From positions 1 to 9,530 of the forward strand of contig JAPDJZ010000004.1 of the NCBI GenBank assembly GCA_029258815.1: a stretch of 9,530 bases of DNA. Reading direction: 5' to 3'. Every line of letters begins with the position of its first letter. The first letter of the stretch is position 1. Shown here in pieces: positions 1 through 6,410 of the stretch. The DNA comes from an archaeon (GTDB taxonomy: Archaea; Thermoproteota; Nitrososphaeria_A; Caldarchaeales; Wolframiiraptoraceae). Under the pieces are notes generated by a model. That model was not told where the DNA came from, searched no databases, and saw only the letters and a list, made by a program, of their open reading frames with translations. The translations under genes and the position numbers were made by a program.

Positions 1-2
1 TA

Positions 3-59
3 ACCATGGCCGACCTGCTGCCCTATGGGACGAGCTTCGCGGGGGCGGCGAAACTCTAA
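3..59 (+). CDS. possible 3' end of an upstream gene (partial)
   Basis: An open frame enters from the window edge and ends at TAA (57-59), reading TMADLLPYGTSFAGAAKL. Nearly all its third positions are G or C, like the real genes here. The competing frame starting at base 2 stays open until the TAA at 98-100 but has mixed third positions and would overlap the nop5 start. I do not recognise the peptide, and it does not resemble a fibrillarin C-terminus. It may equally be non-coding leader of nop5. Confidence 0.3.
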   Translation, partial: TMADLLPYGTSFAGAAKL

Positions 60-89
60 TTAGACTAGAATTCCGGATGAGTATGGATC

Positions 90-1289
90 ATGAGCTATAA
101 GCCCGTATGCTTGATCGTCAACCCCCTCGGAGTCTTGGCGGTGGCCGATGGGGATATCCGGGAGTTCAGGCCGTTCCCGGAAAATCTCGATGAGAGGTGT
201 AGTAGGTTTTCTAGGGTTTTGAAGGGGGAGCTCGTTCCGGAGGTTAGGGAGGTTCTCTCGAAGCTCGCGGCCGACGGCCATAGGGAGGTGATGGTCTCGC
301 CGTCGACCATCCTCGAAGCGCTTTCCAGGGAGGCTGGGGGGGTGAAATTCTCCGAGCTCGATCACGCGGTAAACCTCGAGGAGATCTTCGTCGAGAGGGG
401 TTACGCCCCGAGCGTCGAGGAGTATAGGCTCGAGGTCAAGAAGGTTCTCGATAGGATAGTCGCGGAGGAGCTTAAGGAGGCGGTCGCCCGAAGGGACATG
501 ATGATAGTTCACGCGGTTCACGTCCTCGAAGATCTAGACAAGCAGGTGAACATGTTCTATACCCGGTGCAGGGAGTGGTATGGCCTCCACTTCCCGGAGC
601 TAGCCGACCTCGTGGACGACCTAGAGGATTACATGAGGATAGTCGCGGAGCTCGGGTCGAGGAAGAACTTCGACGAGGAGAAGCTCGCCAAGATAGTGGG
701 CTCGAAGAAGGCTGAGGAGATTATGAAGAAGGCCGAGAGCTCGGTCGGAGCCGATCTAAGCCCGGAGGACGAGGAGCAGGTTAGGGGGATAGCCCGAGAA
801 GGCCTGAGGCTCATCAAGCTTAGGCGGGAGCAGGAGAGGTATATCGAGGAGCTTATGTCTGCCGAGGCCCCGAACATCTCAGCCACCGCAGGCCCGATCC
901 TAGGGGCTAAGCTGATCTCGATGGCGGGTGGCCTCGAGAAGCTCGCTAGGCTTCCGGCGAGCACGATCCAAGTTCTTGGGGCGGAGAAAGCCTTGTTCAG
1001 GTTCTTTAGAACCGGGAGGGGGGCTCCGAAGCACGGAATCCTATTCCAGAGCCCGCTCGTCCACGGCTCCCCGAAGCATCTTAGGGGGAAGATCGCTAGA
1101 GCCCTAGCGGCGGCGATAGCGATAGCCGCGAAGATAGACTACTTCACCCGAGTCGATAGGGGGGCCGAGCTCAGGGAGAAGCTAGAGAAGAGGCTTCAGG
1201 AGATCCGGGAGAAATGCAAGAAGCCTCCGGCCAGGAGGAAGCCTCCGCGGAAGCCCAAGCCCTCGAGGAAGAGGAGGCAGAGGAGATAA
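90..1289 (+). CDS. nop5: Nop5 (Nop56/58-type) C/D-box sRNP core protein
   Basis: Nop5 is the scaffold of archaeal box C/D RNPs. It binds the L7Ae-bound kink-turn RNA through its Nop domain and recruits fibrillarin, the 2'-O-methyltransferase for rRNA and tRNA, through its N-terminal domain. The 399-residue product has the full order: N-terminal fibrillarin-binding domain (about 1-120), a charged helical coiled-coil region (about 120-255), then the Nop domain. The diagnostic signature lies at 297-320 (GAEKALFRFF, then PKHGILFQ), followed by the Ala-rich helix RGKIARALAAAIAIAAKID. The tail (375-399) is almost purely Lys/Arg/Pro, a common RNA-binding extension. ATG at 90 is chosen because an in-frame TGA lies at 78-80 and nothing else can start between. 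No convincing Shine-Dalgarno is visible; an AT-rich stretch near 55-63 about 30 bases upstream could be a weak TATA element of a leaderless transcript. The downstream neighbour is argF, not the fibrillarin gene that often pairs with nop5. Confidence 0.95.
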   Translation: MSYKPVCLIVNPLGVLAVADGDIREFRPFPENLDERCSRFSRVLKGELVPEVREVLSKLAADGHREVMVSPSTILEALSREAGGVKFSELDHAVNLEEIFVERGYAPSVEEYRLEVKKVLDRIVAEELKEAVARRDMMIVHAVHVLEDLDKQVNMFYTRCREWYGLHFPELADLVDDLEDYMRIVAELGSRKNFDEEKLAKIVGSKKAEEIMKKAESSVGADLSPEDEEQVRGIAREGLRLIKLRREQERYIEELMSAEAPNISATAGPILGAKLISMAGGLEKLARLPASTIQVLGAEKALFRFFRTGRGAPKHGILFQSPLVHGSPKHLRGKIARALAAAIAIAAKIDYFTRVDRGAELREKLEKRLQEIREKCKKPPARRKPPRKPKPSRKRRQRR

Positions 1290-1310
1290 CAGTATTTAGG
1301 ATATTCCGCT

Positions 1311-1318
1311 GGAGTGAT
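1311..1318 (+). promoter_or_regulatory. Shine-Dalgarno site deciding the argF start
   Basis: GGAGTGAT lies 4-12 bases before ATG 1323 and is close to the archaeal consensus GGAGGTGAT. The GTG at 1314, which would add three residues, lies inside this site, so ATG 1323 is the better start. Slightly upstream, agtatttagg (1291-1300) is AT-rich and could act as a weak TATA element, so argF might also have its own promoter within the 33-base gap after nop5. Confidence 0.6.
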
Positions 1319-1322
1319 TCCG

Positions 1323-2258
1323 ATGATCGTGGAGTCCCTGCGCGGCAGAGACCTCCTAACCCTGCAGGACCTAACCCGGGATGAGATCCTCGGGCTGCTG
1401 AGGCTTTCGGCGGAGCTGAAGAAGGATAGGCGAATGTACTCCGGAAGGCTTTCGGGGAGAAGTGTGGCCATGATCTTCGAGAAGCCCTCGACCCGAACTA
1501 GAATCTCGCTAGACGTTGCCGTAGCCGAGCTCGGAGCACACCCGATCTATCTTAGATTCGACGAGCTCCAGCTCGGGAGAGGGGAGACTGTGGCCGACAC
1601 GGCTAGGGTTCTCTCAAGATACGTTGACCTGATAACGGCTAGGGTTAGGAGGCACTCGGATCTCGTGGAGCTCGCCCGATGGTCCGATAAGCCCGTGGTA
1701 AACGCTTTATCCGATCTGGATCACCCGCTCCAGACCCTCGCAGACCTGCTTACGATCTGGGAGAAGCTCGGGAGGCTCGAGGGAATTAAGATCGCTTGGA
1801 TCGGCGACGGGAACAACGTCTGCAACTCGACCCTCATCGGAGCCGCCAAGCTCGGGATACACGTCTCGATAGCCTGCCCAAAGGGATATGAACCCGATGA
1901 AAGCTATCTGAAAATGGCTAGAGAGAATGCTCTGGGAAGCGGGTCGAGAATCGAGGTTACCGAGGATCCGATGAAGGCCGCTGAAAACGCCGACGTGATA
2001 ATGACGGATACCTTCGTGAGCATGGGCATGGAGAGCGAGCGGGAGGAGAGGCTCAGGATATTCATACCGAGATACCAGGTTTCTGAAAGGCTATTCGAGG
2101 TGGCGAAATCGAACGCCATCTTCATGCATCCGCTTCCCGCGAAGCGGGGGGAGGAGGTCTCGCCGGAGGTCATAGACGGCGGGAGGTCCGTGGTTTGGGA
2201 TCAGGCAGAGAATAGGCTTCACACGGCTAAGGCCGTCATCCTATCCATTCTCGGATAG
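1323..2258 (+). CDS. argF: ornithine carbamoyltransferase-like enzyme with variant active-site loops
   Basis: The family transfers the carbamoyl group of carbamoyl phosphate to ornithine, giving citrulline for arginine synthesis in the cytoplasm. The 311-residue protein is of normal length. The carbamoyl-phosphate site FEKPSTRTR (52-60) is intact, as are GDGNNVCNS (161-169) and the ornithine-loop motif DTFVSMG (229-235), which separates ornithine from aspartate carbamoyltransferases. The C-terminal VVWDQAENRLH (290-300) is also typical. Two family-typical cysteines are replaced: the usual HPCQ reads HPLQ (134-137), and the usual HCLP reads HPLP (269-272, followed by AKRGEEV). HPLP is the aspartate-carbamoyltransferase version of that loop, yet SMG and the rest are ornithine-type. 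Ornithine is therefore the likely but not certain substrate; putrescine or an acylated ornithine are alternatives. The gene follows nop5 after 33 bases and may be co-transcribed with it. Its last 23 bases overlap the 3' end of the opposing radical SAM gene. Confidence 0.88.
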   Translation: MIVESLRGRDLLTLQDLTRDEILGLLRLSAELKKDRRMYSGRLSGRSVAMIFEKPSTRTRISLDVAVAELGAHPIYLRFDELQLGRGETVADTARVLSRYVDLITARVRRHSDLVELARWSDKPVVNALSDLDHPLQTLADLLTIWEKLGRLEGIKIAWIGDGNNVCNSTLIGAAKLGIHVSIACPKGYEPDESYLKMARENALGSGSRIEVTEDPMKAAENADVIMTDTFVSMGMESEREERLRIFIPRYQVSERLFEVAKSNAIFMHPLPAKRGEEVSPEVIDGGRSVVWDQAENRLHTAKAVILSILG

Positions 2259-3168
2259 GCTTAACAGGTATGAGGTGGCTTCCATCGCAGCTTCCGGCTC
2301 GATTCAGCTCCGGGAAGCCCTCCCGGCAGCACGCGTAGCTCAGCCCGAGCTTCTCCGACAGCTCGGCGGCCCCCTTCACAAGCTTGAACCTCAGAGGCTT
2401 CGGGAGATAGTAGCTTCTCCCGATGCGCTCGCCCTCGACGAAGTATAGGGGTCTAAGCTTCTCGCAGACCTCTGGAAAGGCGTTCTCAAGCCTCCTCCAT
2501 CCGTCGGGTCTAGGCTTGAGGGTGCTGAAGGTCGCGTGGACGGCGCCGGCGTCTTTCGCCTCCCTCAGGATCTCCTCGACCTCTCCATCGTTTAGGAACG
2601 GGATTATCGGATCCACCCTAACCCCTACCGGAATCCCCTTCCCGCTAAGCCTCCTAACGGCCTCGATCCTCCTCGAGGGCGTCGGCGCTCCGGGCTCGAG
2701 CCTCCTAGCCAAGCTTTCGTCCAAGGTCGTTATCGTGAAGGTCACGGCGCACCTCAACCCGAGCAATAGATCCACATCTCTTGCCACCAGATCGCTCTTC
2801 GTTATCAAGAGTATTCTAAGATCCCCGCTCCTCCTTCGAAAGAGCTGGAGGCATCCCCTCGTAAGCATAAGCTTGGATTCCATGGGGGTATAGGGATCCG
2901 AGCTATTCGAGATCGAGATCAAGGCGCCTCCGGGAAGCCTCCGGAGATCGCGCTCAACCTTCCTCAGGAGATCCTTCTTCGGCCTACACTCATAAAACCT
3001 CCGAATATACGATGACGCGTAGCAGTATAGGCAGCGATGCTCGCAGCCGGTATAGGGATCTAGGGTGAACTTCGGCGGGCAGGTGCAGAGCCTACTCTTC
3101 CAGGGATCGAAGGGTCTAATTATCTGGGTCTTGTAGCGCCAGAGCTGGTTTCTCGAAGCCGGCCGCAT
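2236..3168 (-). CDS. SPL-family (SplB-like, COG1533) radical SAM protein
   Basis: This 310-residue protein belongs to the radical SAM group named after spore photoproduct lyase, but archaeal members are not known to repair spore photoproduct and their substrate is unknown. The family hallmark PYTGCEHRCLYCYA spans 38-51, with the [4Fe-4S]/SAM cysteines C42, C46 and C49 (CX3CX2C). Typical family segments follow: SISNSSDPYTPME (85-97), TFTITTLDE and RVDPIIPF. Extra cysteines sit before the cluster (C28, C30 in CTCPP) and in the C-terminal block (C280, C281 in CCREGFPELN, C294 in CDGSHL); they look like conserved family features and could hold a second cluster, which is inference. ATG at 3168 has no Shine-Dalgarno. 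A TATA box read on this strand lies about 37 bases upstream, so a short leader of roughly 10 bases is expected. The gene converges on argF with a 23-base overlap of the coding ends. Confidence 0.88.
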   Translation of the reverse strand: MRPASRNQLWRYKTQIIRPFDPWKSRLCTCPPKFTLDPYTGCEHRCLYCYASSYIRRFYECRPKKDLLRKVERDLRRLPGGALISISNSSDPYTPMESKLMLTRGCLQLFRRRSGDLRILLITKSDLVARDVDLLLGLRCAVTFTITTLDESLARRLEPGAPTPSRRIEAVRRLSGKGIPVGVRVDPIIPFLNDGEVEEILREAKDAGAVHATFSTLKPRPDGWRRLENAFPEVCEKLRPLYFVEGERIGRSYYLPKPLRFKLVKGAAELSEKLGLSYACCREGFPELNRAGSCDGSHLIPVKPIREWIG

Positions 3169-3200
3169 GAGAGCTTAACTTAAGAATGCTCAACTTTAAC

Positions 3201-3210
3201 CTATAAATAC
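3201..3210. promoter_or_regulatory. TATA box in the divergent radical SAM promoter region
   Basis: CTATAAATAC reads as a TATA box in both directions (minus strand GTATTTATAG) and is the clearest AT-rich block between the two divergent genes (3169-3290). At the usual archaeal spacing of about 26 bases, a + strand start would fall near 3231 for the SPASM gene, and a minus-strand start near 3180, about 12 bases before the SPL-type gene. One box may serve both genes, or only one orientation may be used. The start sites are inferred from spacing only. Confidence 0.6.
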
Positions 3211-3217
3211 TCGCCAG

Positions 3218-3232
3218 CCGGATCTAATCCGG
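3218..3232. promoter_or_regulatory. perfect palindrome, candidate operator
   Basis: CCGGAT and ATCCGG are perfect 6-base inverted arms around a 3-base centre (CTA). The element starts 8 bases after the TATA box and ends at the predicted + strand transcription start. That is where an archaeal repressor would block polymerase loading. The arms would also form a small hairpin if transcribed, but the predicted start lies at their downstream edge, so an operator is the better reading. The binding protein is unknown. Confidence 0.4.
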
Positions 3233-3285
3233 TGTCCGAATTAAGGCTCTTCGGCGGGCGCCATCCTCCCGAGGCGGGGTCCTGA
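3232..3285 (+). CDS. possible 17-codon leader or small peptide (speculative)
   Basis: A GTG at 3232, exactly where transcription is predicted to begin, opens a short frame reading MSELRLFGGRHPPEAGS that stops at TGA 3283-3285, five bases before the SPASM gene. It could be a leaderless upstream peptide, a regulatory leader or, less likely, a substrate of the enzyme encoded next. It has no Cys, Trp or Tyr, which weakens the substrate idea. A short open frame of this size can easily arise by chance in GC-rich DNA. Confidence 0.15.
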   Translation: MSELRLFGGRHPPEAGS

Positions 3286-3290
3286 AGGCT

Positions 3291-4280
3291 ATGAATCCTC
3301 AGGCGGTTATCTGGCTTATGAATAGCCGATGTAACCTAAACTGCGTCCACTGCTACGCTAGCAGGTTCCTCGGGATGGGGGAGCTTAGCCTCGAGGAGAA
3401 GCTCAAGCTTATTCGCGAGCTCGCGGAGGCGGGAGTACGCTACGTCGGCTTAACGGGGGGTGAGCCGCTATTATCCGAGGATCTCGAGCCATGTATTAAG
3501 GAGCTTTACGACCGGGGCGTCGAATGCAGCGTTAATACGAACGGTGTTCTGCTGAATGAGAAGTTCGCCAGGCTCTTCAGGAGATACGACGTCTACGTGT
3601 TCCTGAGCGTGGACGGGGCTTCGCGGGAGGTTCACGAGGGGATTAGGGGTGAGGGGACCTGGGAGAGGCTCATGCGAGGCGCTGAGGCGGTTAGGAGGGA
3701 GGGGGTGGAATTCTCGACCATCATGGCTATCTCCAAGCTGAACTACTTCGAGGCCGGGGGATACGTCGAGCTCGCGGAGAGGCTTGGAGCCGATAGCGCT
3801 TGCATGATCCCGATAGTGCCGGTTGGGAGGGCTAACCCGGGGATAGCGCCCGACGTAAGCGAGCTTATAGCCGCCTTAAAGTCCGCCGAGGAGGCCGCCA
3901 AGAGCCTCGGCTACTGGATGACGGTCTGGTGCTATGTTCCGGCGAAACTCTTCATAGATCCGAGATACGTCTCGACTTGGGCTGATTGTAGGAGGGGGAA
4001 GGTCGTCGATATAGATCCGGCCGGAAACCTCCTGCTCTGCGATGTCCTCGACGTATCCTCCGGCAACGTGAAGATGGGCTTCAGGAAGGCTCTCGAGAAA
4101 TATTTTGAAAGCGAGCACGTTAGGAAGGTTATGAACCCGAAGCTGAAGGAGCCCTGCAAATCCTGCGGCTTGCGAGACGTATGCATGGGCGGATGCTACG
4201 CGAGATCCTACATCGCCTACGGAACCTTCGACGGCCCGGATCCCTACTGCCCCAAGGTTCAGAGGATTGAGCCGGTTTGA
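3291..4280 (+). CDS. radical SAM/SPASM-domain enzyme, function unknown
   Basis: A 329-residue radical SAM enzyme of the PqqE/AhbD/anSME-like group, which act on peptides or on cofactor precursors. The N-terminal SAM cluster motif RCNLNCVHCYA gives C14, C18 and C21; GGEP (56-59) contacts the SAM methionyl group; VNTNG (81-85) and LSVDGA follow as usual. The C-terminal half carries a complete seven-cysteine SPASM arrangement: C233, then G245 with X4 to C250, a gap, C289-X2-C292-X5-C298-X3-C302, and a last C320. The enzyme should therefore hold up to two auxiliary Fe-S clusters. The exact substrate cannot be told: haem-pathway (AhbC/AhbD-like), metallo-enzyme maturation or peptide modification are all open. 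ATG at 3291 begins just before the conserved first strand; no in-frame ATG, GTG or TTG lies close upstream. The Shine-Dalgarno is weak (GAAGG, 3284-3288). The stop lies only 6 bases from the end of the next, convergent radical SAM gene. Confidence 0.88.
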   Translation: MNPQAVIWLMNSRCNLNCVHCYASRFLGMGELSLEEKLKLIRELAEAGVRYVGLTGGEPLLSEDLEPCIKELYDRGVECSVNTNGVLLNEKFARLFRRYDVYVFLSVDGASREVHEGIRGEGTWERLMRGAEAVRREGVEFSTIMAISKLNYFEAGGYVELAERLGADSACMIPIVPVGRANPGIAPDVSELIAALKSAEEAAKSLGYWMTVWCYVPAKLFIDPRYVSTWADCRRGKVVDIDPAGNLLLCDVLDVSSGNVKMGFRKALEKYFESEHVRKVMNPKLKEPCKSCGLRDVCMGGCYARSYIAYGTFDGPDPYCPKVQRIEPV

Positions 4281-4286
4281 TAGGCT

Positions 4287-5057
4287 TCATATCTGCTCGG
4301 GTGGAACTCGGTCGGGGGTATAGCCCGTGAGATACTCAAGCCTGTATTTCTTCAGCCTTTCGACTACGTGAGGATAGAGTATCAGTTCCTCGATCTCGAA
4401 TTCCTCGACGAGGCTTTGATCTATCTCGCTTAGCCTTCTCAGGAGGCTGTTCAAGCTCTCCTTCGTCGAGAATGATATCATTACCGCTGGATGACATTCG
4501 ACGCCATGCTTGACGAGGTTCTCCAAGGCTTTTAGCTGAAGCTTGAAGTCCTCGGGGTTCGCGTTCGTAAGCCTAGCGAACTCTTCTTCGCAGCAGCCCT
4601 TCAAGGATACGCGGACGTGTATGAAGTCGTATCTCCCGAGCTGCTTCGCGTAATCCTCATCGTAGCCTAGTAGGATTCCGTTCGTCTCGAGGATGAAGGT
4701 GTAGCCGCATCCTTTAAGCTCGTCGAGGAGATTTAGGAGGTGCTGTTTCCCGATCGTGGGCTCTCCGCCGCTTAGCCTAAGCTGCCTTAAGCCGCGCCTT
4801 CCAGCTAGGGTCGTCAGCCTGTCAGCCACCTCGGCGGGCTTATAGAACTTTCCAACGAACCTAGGTCTGTATCGAACTTTATCGGAGACCCAGCAGAACT
4901 TGCAGGATAGGCCGCATCCGACGCAGTCTCCGGTAACTATCCCGCCATACCACCTATCGACCCTAAAGCGGTAGTATTTCCTCTCGGGCACCCCGCCGAC
5001 GGTTCTCGCGACGAGCCTCTCGATCCGCTTATGCGCCTCAACCGAGCTGTATCCCAA
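4287..5057 (-). CDS. radical SAM protein of the COG5014 type, function unknown
   Basis: A 256-residue compact radical SAM protein. DCVGCGLSCKFCW (44-56) contains the CX3CX2C cluster cysteines C48, C52 and C55, with an extra C45 just before them. GGEP lies at 97-100, and the segment VRVSLKGCCEEEF (148-160) resembles the archaeal/bacterial COG5014 group of uncharacterised radical SAM proteins. There is no SPASM or other auxiliary-cluster region, and the C-terminus ends shortly after the barrel, so the substrate is unknown. The start is TTG at 5055-5057, 10 bases after the stop of the upstream coiled-coil gene; the next in-frame ATG is far too deep (near residue 190). AAGGAG at that gene's end could serve as a distant ribosome binding site. 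The tight spacing implies co-transcription and translational coupling with the AbrB-tailed stalk protein. The family assignment is from memory of motifs. Confidence 0.82.
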   Translation of the reverse strand: MGYSSVEAHKRIERLVARTVGGVPERKYYRFRVDRWYGGIVTGDCVGCGLSCKFCWVSDKVRYRPRFVGKFYKPAEVADRLTTLAGRRGLRQLRLSGGEPTIGKQHLLNLLDELKGCGYTFILETNGILLGYDEDYAKQLGRYDFIHVRVSLKGCCEEEFARLTNANPEDFKLQLKALENLVKHGVECHPAVMISFSTKESLNSLLRRLSEIDQSLVEEFEIEELILYPHVVERLKKYRLEYLTGYTPDRVPPEQI

Positions 5058-5067
5058 GCCTCGGCGA

Positions 5068-6402
5068 TTACTCCTTCGGGGCCTGTTTATCCTTTTCCCC
5101 GCCGCTCTTGGGCGCGGCCGATTCCTCAGGCTCCTCCCTCACGGGCTTAATTATTAGCTTCCCGTTACCGTAGTCTATCTCCACCCTGTCCCCCTCCTTC
5201 AGCCCGAGCCTCGCCGCGGCGTCGCTGGGTATCGTTATCCTCCTCCCGGAGAGAATCTTCTGAACCTTCCTCTCATTCCCCTCTTCCGCCTGCTCGGTCG
5301 GCTTTCCGCGAGACCTCCTTTCAAGCCTCCTCGAGACAAGGGCGTAGACCCCTATCCCGGTCGCGACCGCGGCGGTCTGGGCTAGGAGCGCGTTCTTGGT
5401 TAGATTGCTCTCGCCAAGGGTCGCCTCGTAGATCCTGCTGAGGGATTGGTAGTCGGATTCGAGGTCGGAGATCCGCTGCCTGAGGCTAGCGGCCTCGGCT
5501 ATAAGCTCGTCGTGCCTCGACCGGAGGTCCTCATGCCTGGACTTGAGGTCGGCGTACATGTCCTTGTAGGTTCTGAGCTCGGCTAGGGTCGACTCATAGT
5601 CCTTGAGAAGGCTCGCATACTGCTGGCTAAGGCCCTCGTATTGGCTCGTAAGAGACTCGTACCGCGTCTTGAGCTTCTCGAGGGAGATTAGGGTCGATTG
5701 ATGAGCGCTGTCCAGCGAGCTGTACGCGTTTTCGAGATCCTCGTATTCGCCCCTAAGCCGGTCGTAGTCGCTCTCCAGCTCCTGATAGCTAGCCTTCAGA
5801 GACGAGCATTCGGCTAGCAGCTGCTGATACGCTTCCTCGAGGTCCTCGATCTTCTGATTCTTCTCCTCGACGAGGTCTTGGAGGTCCTTCACCTCGGCCT
5901 TCAGATCCGAGACCTTATCCTCTAGACTCTGCAGCTCGGATTCGAGCTCGCCGTAGGTCTCCTCCCTAACGATCGACATATACCACTCGTAGTCCAGCTC
6001 CTTCTCCGACCCGTTCAGCTTGTAGCTGAATTCTAGGTCGGCCCTGAGGTAAGGGTCCACGGGCTCCTCGCGGGGAATGCATATCTGCATGCTCTTGGAT
6101 TTTGTCCAGCCCGCCTCGACCTCGCTCTCGCTGATTATAGTCTCGCTGTATAGGGTTTCGACCTGCGAATCCCTGTGATAGTGCACCGAGAAGACCACCA
6201 GCAGGTCCGTCAGGTTTTCGGCCGCCTTCATCCAGAAGCTCACCGTATAGCATGAGCCGACCTTAACCTCGACCGGGTAATCGACCCTGAACTCCATATC
6301 GTCTTCGATCGCGGAGTATCCGCTCGCCGAGGCGGCCGAGATCATTAAGGCCGCTAGGATTATTGAGGCGCTTAGCAGCCGAAGGGCTTCACCCGACTTC
6401 AT
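5068..6402 (-). CDS. membrane-anchored coiled-coil stalk protein with cytoplasmic AbrB/MazE-type domain
   Basis: I do not recognise a named family for the whole 444-residue protein, but its parts are clear. Residues 1-27 form a signal peptide (hydrophobic SASIILAALMISAASASG). Residues 30-145 look like one extracellular beta domain with two cysteines (C51, C108). Residues 157-328 form an unbroken heptad coiled coil. ALLAQTAAVATGIGVYALVS (338-357) is a transmembrane helix, followed by the positive-inside stop RRLERRSRGK. Residues 378-420 are a canonical AbrB/SpoVT swapped-hairpin domain (RRITIPSDAAARLGLKEGD, then VEIDYGNGKLIIKPV). The acidic/Lys/Pro tail is probably flexible. Three N-glycosylation sequons (N63, N130, N333) all lie on the outer side. 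The topology is outside-in: stalk outside, DNA-binding-type domain inside. The stalk part recalls S-layer stalk proteins such as SlaB; the AbrB tail is not part of that design. GGGAGAGG precedes the ATG directly, and a TATA box sits about 35 bases upstream. A radical SAM gene follows 10 bases after the stop. Confidence 0.85.
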   Translation of the reverse strand: MKSGEALRLLSASIILAALMISAASASGYSAIEDDMEFRVDYPVEVKVGSCYTVSFWMKAAENLTDLLVVFSVHYHRDSQVETLYSETIISESEVEAGWTKSKSMQICIPREEPVDPYLRADLEFSYKLNGSEKELDYEWYMSIVREETYGELESELQSLEDKVSDLKAEVKDLQDLVEEKNQKIEDLEEAYQQLLAECSSLKASYQELESDYDRLRGEYEDLENAYSSLDSAHQSTLISLEKLKTRYESLTSQYEGLSQQYASLLKDYESTLAELRTYKDMYADLKSRHEDLRSRHDELIAEAASLRQRISDLESDYQSLSRIYEATLGESNLTKNALLAQTAAVATGIGVYALVSRRLERRSRGKPTEQAEEGNERKVQKILSGRRITIPSDAAARLGLKEGDRVEIDYGNGKLIIKPVREEPEESAAPKSGGEKDKQAPKE

Positions 6403-6410
6403 CCTCTCCC
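6403..6410 (-). promoter_or_regulatory. ribosome binding site of the AbrB-tailed stalk gene
   Basis: Read on the minus strand, GGGAGAGG lies immediately before ATG 6402, a purine-rich match to the archaeal Shine-Dalgarno with the GGAG core a few bases from the start. It overlaps one arm of the inverted repeat at 6405-6428, so anything bound to or folded at that repeat would mask it. Confidence 0.5.

Noticed and set aside
60..521. 153-residue open frame on the minus strand antisense to the start of nop5.
   Set aside because: It lies wholly opposite a well-supported gene, matches no family I know, and is expected in GC-rich DNA with biased codons.
3233..3290. Structured GC-rich leader (with CCTC-CC-GAGG and other short arms) as a riboswitch or small RNA upstream of the SPASM gene.
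   Set aside because: The stems are only about 4 bases, no known riboswitch core or box C/D motifs are present, and the leader is only about 60 bases.
5966..6253. 95-residue minus-strand frame inside the stalk gene.
   Set aside because: It is an alternative frame of the stalk protein's beta-domain region; low-complexity, Gly/Arg-rich composition and no promoter or ribosome binding site point to a shadow.
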